Source: Rhodopirellula sp. (GTDB taxonomy: Bacteria; Planctomycetota; Planctomycetia; Pirellulales; Pirellulaceae). From it: 64,000 nucleotides of DNA. Position numbers and translations under genes: made by a program. The DNA lies in assembly GCA_024644085.1 (NCBI GenBank), contig JAHELS010000001.1:1-64000 (forward strand). The letters run 5' to 3'. Below the pieces are notes generated by a model. The model searched no databases. It worked only from the letters and a program-made list of their open reading frames with translations, and was not told the DNA's origin. Below are positions 9,163-18,389 of the stretch, in pieces; the first letter of the stretch is position 1, and each line of letters begins with the position of its first letter.

Positions 9163-9229
9163 GGGGTGTCAAAGTGTTTTCAAAAAAGGAATGCTGGGGA
9201 CCGTAACAACGACTCACGACCCGGGCCGA

Positions 9230-10342
9230 TCAACCGTTCTTGGAGGCAAAGTCTTTCATGAAGCCGGCCAACGACTCAACGCCCTCGCGCGGCATTGCGT
9301 TGTAGATGCTGGCGCGAATTCCGCCAACGCTGCGGTGACCCTTCAAACTGGACAAGTCGTGATCGGCCGCCGACGCGAGGAACTTGGACTGCAACTCATC
9401 ACTGGGAAGCGTGAAGGTGACATTCATCATGGATCGCGAACCGGCACGAGCGTGGCCCTTGTAGAAATCACTGTGGGCGTCGATAACGTCGTAAAGGAGT
9501 TGCGATTTTTCGCGGTTCTGTTTCTCCATCGCATCCAGACCGCCGATGTCATCGGCCAACCATCGCGCAACCTTACCCAACACGTAGACCGCAAACGTTG
9601 GCGGGGTGTTCCACATCGAACCGGCGGCGGCGTGGTTGTTGTAGTTCAGGTAACCGGGCAAGTTTTCGCTGCCACGATCCAACAAATCACGGCGAATCAC
9701 CACGACGGTGACACCGGCCGGACCCGCGTTCTTTTGCGCGCACGCGTAGACAATGCCGTACTTGTCGATCGGTAACGGGCGGCAAAGAAAATCGCTTGAT
9801 GCGTCGCTGACCAAAGGCACCGAAGCAGGACACGGCGGCTCGGCATCATACTGAACCCCCTGGATCGTTTCGTTGCTGCAGTAGTACAAATACGCCGCGT
9901 CGTCACGAACGGTATAGTCCGACGCGGACGGGACGTGGTCGTAATTCGAATCTTTCGCGTCGTAGGCCGCCTCGATCTTGCCCTCTTTGCGTGCTTCGGC
10001 AAACGCTTTCTTGCCCCAGGATCCGGTCAACAGGTACTGGGCGGTCTTGTCAGTGCCGCGGAGCAAGTTGGCCGGGATCATGGAAAACTGCAGCGCGGCA
10101 CCGCCTTGCAGAAACAGCACGGCATAATCGTCCGATATACCGAGCAACGAACGAATCGTTGACTCGGCACTCTCGATGATGTCCACGAACACCTTTCCAC
10201 GATGGCTGATCTCCAATACCGACGCGCCGGCACCCGGCAAACAAAGCAGTTCTTCCTGAACCTGCTGGAGAACCGGTAACGGCAGCGCCGCGGGGCCGGC
10301 CGAGAAGTTGAATACCCGCTGAGCGGTCGCGGTGGCACTCAT
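9230..10342 (-). CDS. serC: Phosphoserine aminotransferase
   Basis: A 370-residue class V aminotransferase that makes phosphoserine from phosphohydroxypyruvate and glutamate, using pyridoxal phosphate. Typical motifs: FNFSAGPAALPLPVLQQ at the N-terminus, GASVLEISHR, VLFLQGGAALQFSMIPANLL, and the cofactor lysine in YACAQKNAGPAGVTVV. The C-terminal part has HRSVGGIRASIYNAMP, the usual SerC ending. The ATG at 10342 fits the family start better than a TTG three codons upstream. It heads the serC-serA pair; the region upstream (10343-10596) is shared with divergent putA and should contain both promoters. Confidence 0.95.
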   Translation of the reverse strand: MSATATAQRVFNFSAGPAALPLPVLQQVQEELLCLPGAGASVLEISHRGKVFVDIIESAESTIRSLLGISDDYAVLFLQGGAALQFSMIPANLLRGTDKTAQYLLTGSWGKKAFAEARKEGKIEAAYDAKDSNYDHVPSASDYTVRDDAAYLYYCSNETIQGVQYDAEPPCPASVPLVSDASSDFLCRPLPIDKYGIVYACAQKNAGPAGVTVVVIRRDLLDRGSENLPGYLNYNNHAAAGSMWNTPPTFAVYVLGKVARWLADDIGGLDAMEKQNREKSQLLYDVIDAHSDFYKGHARAGSRSMMNVTFTLPSDELQSKFLASAADHDLSSLKGHRSVGGIRASIYNAMPREGVESLAGFMKDFASKNG

Positions 10343-10596
10343 CTTGTGCAATTCCTAGTGGGGAAGTCCCCGGGGACCCAACACAAAGGGTCCACAGAGG
10401 GGCAAAATGGAGTAAGCGGGGATTCTAAACCCAGCAACCAAAGTACGGAAGGTTGCGAAATCGGTGTCCCCGCCAAAATCAACTGCTCGAGAGGCTGGCC
10501 GCGCAACACCCGTCCATCGGGGTGAATTCTCCGCCCTAAACTCGAAAAATGACCCTCTGCGTCGCGCACCCAGACCGGGTGACGGAGTATCGAACC

Positions 10597-13500
10597 ATGC
10601 CACGCGAAGAATCCGATGCCGATCGTGCGATCGATCTTGCCGCCGCGCTGCTCGAGCGAGCGGCTGAATTGCAAACGCCCCAGGAGCGACGCCAGCAGGC
10701 GGAACTCGACCGCATGATCTCGCATGCCGACGACAAGGCGACGCTCGTCGAGATGACCGACCAGGCATTTCGAACTCACACGCCGGCTCGCGTCGCGGAC
10801 CAACTGACTCACCTGCTTGACGTCCAGGGTGTGCCTCGCTTTTTCAGTCCGGTCGAACAGGCCATGCTTCGCGGATTCCAATCATTTGGTGAATACCTTC
10901 CCGGTGTCGCTGTCCCGCTGGTGAAAGAAAAGATGCGGCGTGAAACGGCGAACGTCATTTTACCGGCCGAAGAAGATCTCTTGCGTGAACACCTGCGCAA
11001 TCGCCAGCAGCAGGGTGTGCGGATGAACGTCAACCTGCTTGGCGAAGCGATCCTCGGTGAAGAAGAAGCGTTGCGGCGAATTCAGCAATGCATCGACGCG
11101 TTGCGGCTGGAGGAGGTGCGTTGTTTGTCGGTCAAGATTTCAACGCTGTATAGCCAGGTTTCGCCGCTGGCCCGTGAGCATACCGTCAGCAAAGTTTCGG
11201 ATCGATTGGAAACGCTGTATCGCACCGCCGACCAAGAGATCGATGAAACGACTGGAAAGGGAAAGTTTGTCTACCTCGACATGGAAGAGTACCGCGATCT
11301 CTATTTGACCGCCGACGTTCTTTGCGAAACCTTATCTCGACCCGGGCTCGAATCGACGCGTGCCGGCATCGCGCTGCAGGCCTACATCCCCGATTCCTAT
11401 CTCGTCATGCAGCGACTGATTGATTGGTCGCGCGGACGCGTTACCGACGGCGGAGTTCCTTTGACCATTCGGCTTGTCAAAGGTGCAAACATGGAAATGG
11501 AACGCGTCGAAGCATCCATCGGCGGCCATCCCCAGGCACCCTACAAATCCAAGCTCGAAACCGATGCGAATTTCAAACGGATGCTTCGTGAACTCATCGA
11601 TGGCGCGGCCGAAGGAGCGATCCGTGTTGGTCTCGCGTCCCATAACCTGTTCGACGTCGCATTGGGTTTGGTCTGGGCCGGACAACGACAGCTCACCGAC
11701 GCCGTCCAGATCGAAATGCTTGAAGGAATGGCGAATCACCAGCGTCGAGCCATTTCGGAGCGAAAGAAAAACATATTGCTGTACGCCCCGGCGTGTCACC
11801 AGGAAGGATTTCTCAATGCGATCGGTTACCTGATCCGGCGGCTGGACGAAAACACTGGTCCGCAAAACTTTCTCCGCCACGCCTATCGTCTGAAGTCGGA
11901 CAGCGACGAGTTCGAAAGATTGGCATTGGACTTTCGCAAGTCGATCGACTTGATGGCCACCGTCACCAGCTCGCCCCGGCGAACAGACGATCGACACCGC
12001 GATCCTGTCCAGCCGCCCGCGGCTCGGCATTGGTCCGAATTGGTCAACGAACCCGATACCGACTGGGCCGTGCCCGCAAACTCGGCATGGGCCGAAGGGA
12101 TTCTCGATCGTTGGGAAAAGCGATGTGGCGATGCCGCCACGCAGGTCAGCGACTCAATCGGGGACGGGCTCACAGCATACGACCCGGACCTGATTCGTGA
12201 ATCGATTGACCCGTCACGACCCGGTGTGACGATCTGTCGGTACCAAGTTGCGACGCTTGACCAGGTCCAACAGTCGGTGAGGATCGCTGTCGCGGACAAC
12301 GCCAAGTGGCGTAGCACTTCGGTATCGGATCGATTCGAATTGCTCCGCCAGGTCGCCCAGCGTTTGCGTGAGCGTCGGAGTGATTTGATCGGCGCGATGA
12401 TAGCCGACGCGGGCAAGACCATCGCGGAGGCAGATCCCGAAGTCAGCGAAGCGATCGATTTCTGTGAGTTCTACCCGCTGACGATGAAATCGTGGGTCGA
12501 ACTGCCGACGATCACCCTTCGGCCGCGGGGCGTGGTGGCGGTGATCACGCCGTGGAATTTTCCGTTGGCGATACCGTGCGGCGGAGTGGCCTCGGCTCTC
12601 GCTGCTGGGAACAGCGTGATTTTAAAGCCCGCCGCCGAAACGGTGCTGGTCGCGTCGATGCTGTGCGAGGCCTTCTGGGATGCAGGGATTCCGCGTCAGG
12701 TACTGCAACTGATGCCTTGCGATGACAACGTTGCCGAGGCGGGCCTGGTCAAGAACGATCTCATCGACGCCGTGATTTTGACCGGAGGTACGGCTACGGC
12801 AAAGCGCATGTTGTCGGTCCGTCCCGGATTGCACTTGCTAGCCGAAACCGGGGGAAAGAATGCAACGATCGTCACAGCGATGGCGGATCGCGACATGGCG
12901 ATCAAACATGTGGTTCAATCAGCATTCGGCCACGGCGGGCAAAAATGCAGTGCGACTTCGCTGCTGTTGCTCGAGAACGAAGTATTCCAGGACGAACATT
13001 TCAAGTCGATGCTTGCAGACGCCGTTACCAGCATTCGCGTTGGTTCGACTTGGCAACTTGAAACACGGATGGGCCCGTTGATCAGCGAACCCAACGCCGA
13101 CCTTGCCCGCGGAATGAAAACACTCGAAGACGATGAATCGTGGCTCGTTGTTCCCGAACACATCGTAGGGAATCCGAGCCTGTATCGTCCCAGCGTTAAA
13201 TGGAACATCAAGCCGGGCGGTTTTGCACACCTGACCGAATTGTTTGGACCTGTTCTCGGTGTGATGCCCTTCTCGCGACTCGAAGAAGCAATCGAGATCG
13301 TCAGATCGACCGGTTATGGATTGACCAGCGGGCTTGAAAGTCTGGACGACCGCGAAGTTGAGTTGTGGAAGAAATCAATCCACGCCGGTAACCTCTATAT
13401 CAATCGTCCCACAACCGGCGCGATCGTACTGAGACAGCCCTTTGGCGGGGTCGGCCTGAGCGCCTACGGGCCTGGCGTCAAAGCGGGCGGCCCGCATTAC

Positions 13501-14208
13501 GTCCTCGCCTTAACGCACATCGACGATGCAGGCGACACGCGTGGCGCGCCCGACGAGGCAGTCTCCGGCGCCGAGCATCCACCGTTATCGCAGTTGACCG
13601 AGTGGCTCGCTCAGGCGGTCGATTCGGAGAATATCAATCAATCGTTAGCCGACCAGGTGCTCGCGGCGCTACGTAGCGGGCACCGCGCGATGCTGACTGA
13701 GTTTTCACGCGAACAGGACACCATCGGATTGGTCGGCCAGGACAACATTCGACGATACCGCGCTGTGCGGGGCATCACAATTCGCATCAATTCGGGCGAT
13801 GCTCTGCGGGACAGCTTGATCAGCATCGCCGCCGCGGTCGCCGCGCAAGCTCAGTTTACGCTTTCGATTGACCCGGCAGTTGACGAAGAGCTGAAGATGC
13901 TGATCGAGTCGACCGCTGATGCGGTGCCCGGCCTGATTCATCCGGTCGAAGAATCCGAGCTGCAGTTGATCGAGCGGATTGAGCAACACCACGTCACTCG
14001 GCTCCGCCTTGTCACCGGCGCGCCATCCACATCGCCAGTCTCGGCCGCCTGTGCCCGGGCATTTGTCACGATCGTGGATGACCCGGTACTGAAAGAAGGC
14101 ACGATCGAGTGCCTGAGGTATCTCGACGAGCAATCGATTTCACACAACTACCACCGTTACGGAAACCTCGGACGGCGATCTGACGAGCCGAGGCGGGACG
14201 TGCTTTAA
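10597..14208 (+). CDS. putA: Bifunctional proline dehydrogenase / L-glutamate gamma-semialdehyde dehydrogenase
   Basis: A 1203-residue fusion that oxidises proline to glutamate in two steps. The FAD-dependent proline dehydrogenase barrel spans about residues 60-470, with YLDMEEYRDLYLT, RLVKGANMEMERVEA and GLASHNLFDVALG. The NAD-dependent aldehyde dehydrogenase spans about 560-1010, with VITPWNFPLAIPCGG, LAETGGKNATIV and the catalytic cysteine in GHGGQKCSATS (about residue 784). A C-terminal region of some 190 residues follows without an obvious domain. There is no N-terminal DNA-binding domain as in enterobacterial PutA. The ATG at 10597 is preferred over one 16 codons earlier; the evidence is weak either way. 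Confidence 0.95.
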   Translation: MPREESDADRAIDLAAALLERAAELQTPQERRQQAELDRMISHADDKATLVEMTDQAFRTHTPARVADQLTHLLDVQGVPRFFSPVEQAMLRGFQSFGEYLPGVAVPLVKEKMRRETANVILPAEEDLLREHLRNRQQQGVRMNVNLLGEAILGEEEALRRIQQCIDALRLEEVRCLSVKISTLYSQVSPLAREHTVSKVSDRLETLYRTADQEIDETTGKGKFVYLDMEEYRDLYLTADVLCETLSRPGLESTRAGIALQAYIPDSYLVMQRLIDWSRGRVTDGGVPLTIRLVKGANMEMERVEASIGGHPQAPYKSKLETDANFKRMLRELIDGAAEGAIRVGLASHNLFDVALGLVWAGQRQLTDAVQIEMLEGMANHQRRAISERKKNILLYAPACHQEGFLNAIGYLIRRLDENTGPQNFLRHAYRLKSDSDEFERLALDFRKSIDLMATVTSSPRRTDDRHRDPVQPPAARHWSELVNEPDTDWAVPANSAWAEGILDRWEKRCGDAATQVSDSIGDGLTAYDPDLIRESIDPSRPGVTICRYQVATLDQVQQSVRIAVADNAKWRSTSVSDRFELLRQVAQRLRERRSDLIGAMIADAGKTIAEADPEVSEAIDFCEFYPLTMKSWVELPTITLRPRGVVAVITPWNFPLAIPCGGVASALAAGNSVILKPAAETVLVASMLCEAFWDAGIPRQVLQLMPCDDNVAEAGLVKNDLIDAVILTGGTATAKRMLSVRPGLHLLAETGGKNATIVTAMADRDMAIKHVVQSAFGHGGQKCSATSLLLLENEVFQDEHFKSMLADAVTSIRVGSTWQLETRMGPLISEPNADLARGMKTLEDDESWLVVPEHIVGNPSLYRPSVKWNIKPGGFAHLTELFGPVLGVMPFSRLEEAIEIVRSTGYGLTSGLESLDDREVELWKKSIHAGNLYINRPTTGAIVLRQPFGGVGLSAYGPGVKAGGPHYVLALTHIDDAGDTRGAPDEAVSGAEHPPLSQLTEWLAQAVDSENINQSLADQVLAALRSGHRAMLTEFSREQDTIGLVGQDNIRRYRAVRGITIRINSGDALRDSLISIAAAVAAQAQFTLSIDPAVDEELKMLIESTADAVPGLIHPVEESELQLIERIEQHHVTRLRLVTGAPSTSPVSAACARAFVTIVDDPVLKEGTIECLRYLDEQSISHNYHRYGNLGRRSDEPRRDVL

Positions 14209-14227
14209 AACGTGGCGATGATCGCGC

Positions 14228-14773
14228 TTAGAAGCCAAACTTGCGCAGCCACTCATCAACGTCGTCGGAATCAATCCCTGATGATGTCTTGGGGTGCTCG
14301 GATTCCGCACCGCCCTGCCCTGCCCCGAAATCTCGGGTGATAGCGAGCCGAACCTTCCCATCGAGAAAATCGTCGAGCCACTGCTGAGAGTCAAACGCCA
14401 GTGCGCCGCGACGCCGCGCTGCTGCCTGGACCCGATGATCGGAGGAAACGACCACCAGATTCTTTGGCGCCGAATGCTCGGAGATCAGTTGCTCGAGCAA
14501 ATCATCGGCCTCCGGATAGCCGACTGCGAATCGAATGTGGATTCCCTCAACCTCGAATTCATCTGCGCGGTCGCGCGGCGGGCTGGCGGCATCAAACACG
14601 ACGCATGTCCGGCTCCGCGCTTCGGCATCGAGATGCTGGACCAGCCGATTGATCAGGAGCATCCGCTCGCGCTGCAGCCAATTCGAATCGGCATCGCGCG
14701 ATGGTGGCGCCACAGGCCCAACCACGTTGTAGCCGTCGATCAAAATCCAAAGTGATGGATACGAATCACTCAT
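14228..14773 (-). CDS. NYN domain protein (YacP-like PIN-fold nuclease family)
   Basis: A 181-residue NYN/PIN-fold protein related to YacP/Rae1, a family of putative or proven ribonucleases. The signature ILIDGYNVVG gives the first acidic residue; RTCVVFDAA and YPEADDLLEQLI give further acidic positions, and NLVVVSSDHRVQAAARRRGA is the characteristic fourth-strand segment. A C-terminal tail after about residue 145 is polar and variable. The ATG at 14773 starts just before the domain. It is convergent with putA (19-base gap) and sits about 100 bases downstream of truA. The RNA target is unknown. Confidence 0.82.
   Translation of the reverse strand: MSDSYPSLWILIDGYNVVGPVAPPSRDADSNWLQRERMLLINRLVQHLDAEARSRTCVVFDAASPPRDRADEFEVEGIHIRFAVGYPEADDLLEQLISEHSAPKNLVVVSSDHRVQAAARRRGALAFDSQQWLDDFLDGKVRLAITRDFGAGQGGAESEHPKTSSGIDSDDVDEWLRKFGF
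14313..14325 (-). other. KOPS-like doubled GGGCAGGG site
   Basis: Second exact copy of the 13-mer GGGCAGGGCAGGG, on the minus strand inside the NYN gene, where it encodes part of a Gly/Ala/Gln-rich linker. Confidence 0.4.
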
Positions 14774-14873
14774 CTTTCCCCCCTCACAAACCAGCGTAGC
14801 GGCAGCGACGTTCGTGGCAAAGTGATCAGGCATGAAACACAAGCGCCGTCAATTCTCCAGAGAGGCCGGCTGA

Positions 14874-15674
14874 TCACTTCGGCGCGCGATCTGGGTCGAC
14901 GGACATGTTCGCTGAGGGCGGGTACCCAACTCGGACCAGAAACAGAGCGTGCGCAGGTGCCGTTTGCCCTGCGATATCGCGATTACCACTTTCGATGATC
15001 TGGTCGATCCACTCGGGTGGTTGTTTCCCCCGTCCGATCTCGACCAACGTTCCGACGATGTTGCGGACCATGTTGTAAAGGAATCCGTCTGCCTCGATTT
15101 CGATCGCCAGGTAAAGACGATTCGGATCGGTCGATGGCTGCTGAAAGAGTTCGCAAGCACGGACGTCGCGCGTCGTTGTTCTTCTGTCCGATCCGGCTGC
15201 CTGAAAGCCAGCGAAATCATGTCGACCAATCAACCGCCCGGCCGCCCGGGTGATGAGTTCCAAATCGATCTTTGAATGCAGATGCCACCGATAGCGGTAC
15301 TCGAAGACATCGCGATCGCCACCGACCTGCAATTGGTAACGATATCGTTTGCTGACCGCGTCGCGAATGGCGTGAAAACCGTCCGGCGCGTCCTCGGCGC
15401 TGGTCACGACGATCGTATCGGGCAGGTTCGCGTTGAGCGCGGCGGCGAGGCGTCGTGGAGTATCGCGCCATGGCACGCTCAAGCTGGCGACCTGGCCAAA
15501 CGCATGAACGCCGGCGTCTGTGCGGCCGCTTCCGATCACCTGGACGGATTCGCCGGTGAGGTGCCTAAGTGCCTGTTGCAGCGTGCCCTGGATTGTCGCT
15601 TTACCAGGCTGTACCTGCCATCCGGCAAACTCGCTGCCGTCGTAAGCAATCGTCAGCTTGAATGTGCGAGTCAC
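14874..15674 (-). CDS. truA: tRNA pseudouridine(38-40) synthase TruA
   Basis: A 266-residue TruA, which converts uridines 38-40 of the tRNA anticodon arm to pseudouridine. Seen: FKLTIAYDGSEFAGWQVQ, the catalytic aspartate in GSGRTDAGVHAFGQV, KRYRYQL, RHDFAGFQAAGS and FLYNMVRNIVGTLVEIG, all family hallmarks. The GTG at 15674 was chosen because the family begins right there; the frame is open further upstream into asd but that part does not resemble TruA. It starts 17 bases after the asd stop, so it is probably co-transcribed with asd. Confidence 0.93.
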   Translation of the reverse strand: MTRTFKLTIAYDGSEFAGWQVQPGKATIQGTLQQALRHLTGESVQVIGSGRTDAGVHAFGQVASLSVPWRDTPRRLAAALNANLPDTIVVTSAEDAPDGFHAIRDAVSKRYRYQLQVGGDRDVFEYRYRWHLHSKIDLELITRAAGRLIGRHDFAGFQAAGSDRRTTTRDVRACELFQQPSTDPNRLYLAIEIEADGFLYNMVRNIVGTLVEIGRGKQPPEWIDQIIESGNRDIAGQTAPAHALFLVRVGYPPSANMSVDPDRAPK

Positions 15675-15691
15675 CAATGCCGGTTTGCTGC

Positions 15692-16717
15692 TTAAGATTT
15701 TCCACCAGCCGTGACGCCGCGACGGACCAACAACTCCGCGATCTGGATCGCGTTGGTGGCAGCACCTTTGCGAAGATTGTCGCTGACGCACCAAAACGCG
15801 ACGCCGGTACCACCGCTGATGTCGTGACGAATCCGACCGACAAAGACATCATCTTTTCCTTCGCAATCGCGCGGCATCGGATACTGGTGCTGGTCAAGAT
15901 CATCGATCACTGTCACGCCGTCGGCACCTTCGAAAAGCTGTCTCGCCTCCAACACCGTTAACGGCCGCTCGGTTTCGACCAAGATTGACTCGCTGTGTCC
16001 GATCTTCACGGGGACACGCACACAGGTGGGACAGACCTGGATTTCGTCGTCACCAAAAATCTTGCGCGTTTCGTAGACCATTTTCATTTCTTCGCTGGTG
16101 TAACCCTCGTGCTTGTCCGAGCCAATCTGTGGAATCAAATTGAATCCAATCGGATGCTGGAAAACACTCGGCGGATGCACCTTGCCGGCGAGCGCATTGC
16201 GAGTGCTGTCGTTGAGTTCTTCGCTTCCCGGGAGCCCTGCCCCGCTCGTTGCTTGATAGGTGCTGACAATGACGCGTCGTACTCGGGCCGCCCGATGCAG
16301 CGGCGCAAGCGCCACGACCAACTGCGTGGTGCTGCAGTTCGGACTCGCGATGATCCCGGAGTGATTATCAACCGCGTCCGGATTGACTTCGGGAACGACC
16401 AGCGGAACGGTCGGATCCATGCGCCAATAACCGCTTTCATCAACGACCAAAGCGCCCGCAGCGACCGCCCATGGTGCGAACTCCTTTGCCACTTCGTCCG
16501 GGGTGCTGGCGATCACCAGGTCGACACCCTTGAACGCGTCGGGCTCGAGCAATTCAACTTTGATCGTTTCGCCCGAGACACGGACTTCGCGGCCAACCGA
16601 TCGCTCCGAGGCAAGAAGCTTTAGTTTCTTGTAAGGAAACTCGCGTTGGACGAGTTGTTCCAAAACGATGCGGCCAACAGCACCGGTGGCGCCGACCAGG
16701 GCAATGGAATCGTACAC
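15692..16717 (-). CDS. asd: Aspartate-semialdehyde dehydrogenase
   Basis: A 341-residue enzyme that reduces aspartyl phosphate to aspartate semialdehyde, feeding lysine/diaminopimelate, threonine and methionine synthesis. Seen: IALVGATGAVGRIVLEQL (NADP loop), LVIASTPDEVAKEF, the catalytic cysteine in ASPNCSTTQLVVAL, QATSGAGLPGSEEL and the late CVRVPVKIGHSESI with the catalytic histidine. The start is GTG at 16717; no ATG is available in frame before the NADP loop. It is followed closely by truA. Confidence 0.95.
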   Translation of the reverse strand: MYDSIALVGATGAVGRIVLEQLVQREFPYKKLKLLASERSVGREVRVSGETIKVELLEPDAFKGVDLVIASTPDEVAKEFAPWAVAAGALVVDESGYWRMDPTVPLVVPEVNPDAVDNHSGIIASPNCSTTQLVVALAPLHRAARVRRVIVSTYQATSGAGLPGSEELNDSTRNALAGKVHPPSVFQHPIGFNLIPQIGSDKHEGYTSEEMKMVYETRKIFGDDEIQVCPTCVRVPVKIGHSESILVETERPLTVLEARQLFEGADGVTVIDDLDQHQYPMPRDCEGKDDVFVGRIRHDISGGTGVAFWCVSDNLRKGAATNAIQIAELLVRRGVTAGGKS

Positions 16718-16905
16718 GGATTTGTATCAGGTTGGCGGTTGAATTGTGAATGAAAACGTGAAACGCAGCGACGCGCCGGAAACCGAACGGGGATGGTGCC
16801 CGATTCGGTGAGCCTACCAAAGTCACGAACGAAAACTCGGTTAGCAACGATCAAGCGGCTCTCGTGCCTGTGACTCTGGTCTTCAGGCCGTCGACGCGAC
16901 CGAAA

Positions 16906-18120
16906 TCATTTATCAATTTCCTTGATCGCGTCGACCAACGTCGGGTCAACGAGCCCAAGTCCCCCGCGGCCGCCGAGCAATCTCGATTGCACGTCATCCT
17001 TGACGTCCTCGGAGTTGGCTTCCCAAAAACGGGCGATCTTCGACTCATCGAGCGGCTTGTGGGAACGGAACAGTCGAAAGCCGACCCCGCGCGCCGGATC
17101 GCTCGTGAACCACCACGGGCTCTTGGGGAAGTTCGGGTCCTCTTCTTTCCAGTCTTCGTCATGAGAGGCGAGACGGGCGGCGCTGCGCAATTGTTCCGCA
17201 TCCATTTCCCAGCTGCCGCCGCGGACCACACAGGGATAGGAATTCTCGGGCCAAGTGACGGCATCGGTTGCGTTGATTGGCTTGCCTTTATCGAAATCCG
17301 TGTAACCCTCTTCGTTGTATTGATTGACGGTCCACTCGGCGACGCTGCCGTGCATGTCATGCAAACCAAGCGCATTGGGTTTCTTGCTACCGACCGGCGG
17401 AGCACCCTCGTCGGCGTTGTCGAAATACCAGGCGTAGTCGTCGATATCGCCGGGACTGTCACCCCAGCTGTAAGCGGTCGTGGTTCCGGCACGCGCGGCG
17501 TATTCCCATTCGGCTTCCGTGGGCAATCGAAACTGCTGGCCTGTGATACGACTGAGCCACTTGGTGAATTGCTGGGCGGAATACTGAGTCATCGTGACGG
17601 CCGGTTGATTCGGCTCTTCACCGTACTCATACGTAAAACTCGGATCGTACAATTCCGTTGGCGCGGTAATCGCGTCGACTTTGTTGTCATCGTTGATCGT
17701 TCGCTTTCCCTGGGCCTCGAACTCTTTGAAAATCGCATAGAGGTCCATGAATTCCTTGTACTGTGCCCACGTCACTTCCGTCTTGGCGACCCACATCGGG
17801 TCAACGACGACATCAATTTGCGGTCCTTCGTCATCCGCTCGATCTTCTTCATCCTCGGGGCTGCCCATTTTGAAAGTGCCGCCCGGAACCGGAATCATCT
17901 CGAACGAAACGTCCGTTCCCGGAATCGTCACGCTGTACGGCACCATGTAGCCGTTATCGACCTTGACCGAAGGACCTTCGGATGGTTCGTCTTTGACGAT
18001 CCCCACCTTGGATTGCGGAGAATCACCCAACACGTGCGATGCGGGCAGCAACAGAGCGATGGCAACAACTAGCGGCCGTGTAAGTTGGCAGGTCAAAGAC
18101 ATTTTTAGAACACGCTTCAT
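16906..18120 (-). CDS. Exported SUMF1/formylglycine-generating-enzyme-fold protein
   Basis: A 404-residue protein with a signal peptide (PLVVAIALLLPASHVLG) and a FGE-sulfatase fold. Domain motifs: GGTFKMGSPEDEEDRADDEGP, AKTEVTWAQYKEFM, PAVTMTQYSAQQFTKWLS, FRLPTEAEWEYAARAGT, LGLHDMHGSVAEWT, RGGSWEMDAEQLRSAAR and GVGFRLF. True formylglycine-generating enzymes have two copper-binding cysteines near the RGGSW segment; here the corresponding RxCxxR position reads RSAAR, so sulfatase activation is unlikely. Family members without the cysteines often have structural or ligand-binding roles. The ATG at 18120 places the signal peptide first. Confidence 0.85.
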   Translation of the reverse strand: MKRVLKMSLTCQLTRPLVVAIALLLPASHVLGDSPQSKVGIVKDEPSEGPSVKVDNGYMVPYSVTIPGTDVSFEMIPVPGGTFKMGSPEDEEDRADDEGPQIDVVVDPMWVAKTEVTWAQYKEFMDLYAIFKEFEAQGKRTINDDNKVDAITAPTELYDPSFTYEYGEEPNQPAVTMTQYSAQQFTKWLSRITGQQFRLPTEAEWEYAARAGTTTAYSWGDSPGDIDDYAWYFDNADEGAPPVGSKKPNALGLHDMHGSVAEWTVNQYNEEGYTDFDKGKPINATDAVTWPENSYPCVVRGGSWEMDAEQLRSAARLASHDEDWKEEDPNFPKSPWWFTSDPARGVGFRLFRSHKPLDESKIARFWEANSEDVKDDVQSRLLGGRGGLGLVDPTLVDAIKEIDK

Positions 18121-18389
18121 GGAAGTAGGTGGGAGAGGCAGAAACTCGAGAGCGGAAGTGACGGGATCATTATAGGTACCATTTCCCACCTGCCAAACGC
18201 AGCCGGCCCGAACACCAAGCTCGGTCTCGAAAGAACAACCGCTTCTCGCGCGGGCCGGGCTCTCTGGGGAAAAGACGCGATTCATGGAGGTGCGCGGGTT
18301 GCGACATCCGTTCAGACGTACAGGCGAATTCGCGTGCGGGACCGGGCCTAACGGGACCGCCGCCACCACCGGCGGGCCGCAGCGGTTGC

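Noticed and set aside
10339-10881. A 180-codon minus-strand frame running into putA
   Set aside because: It is antisense to the proline dehydrogenase start, with composition expected of a shadow frame in GC-rich DNA.
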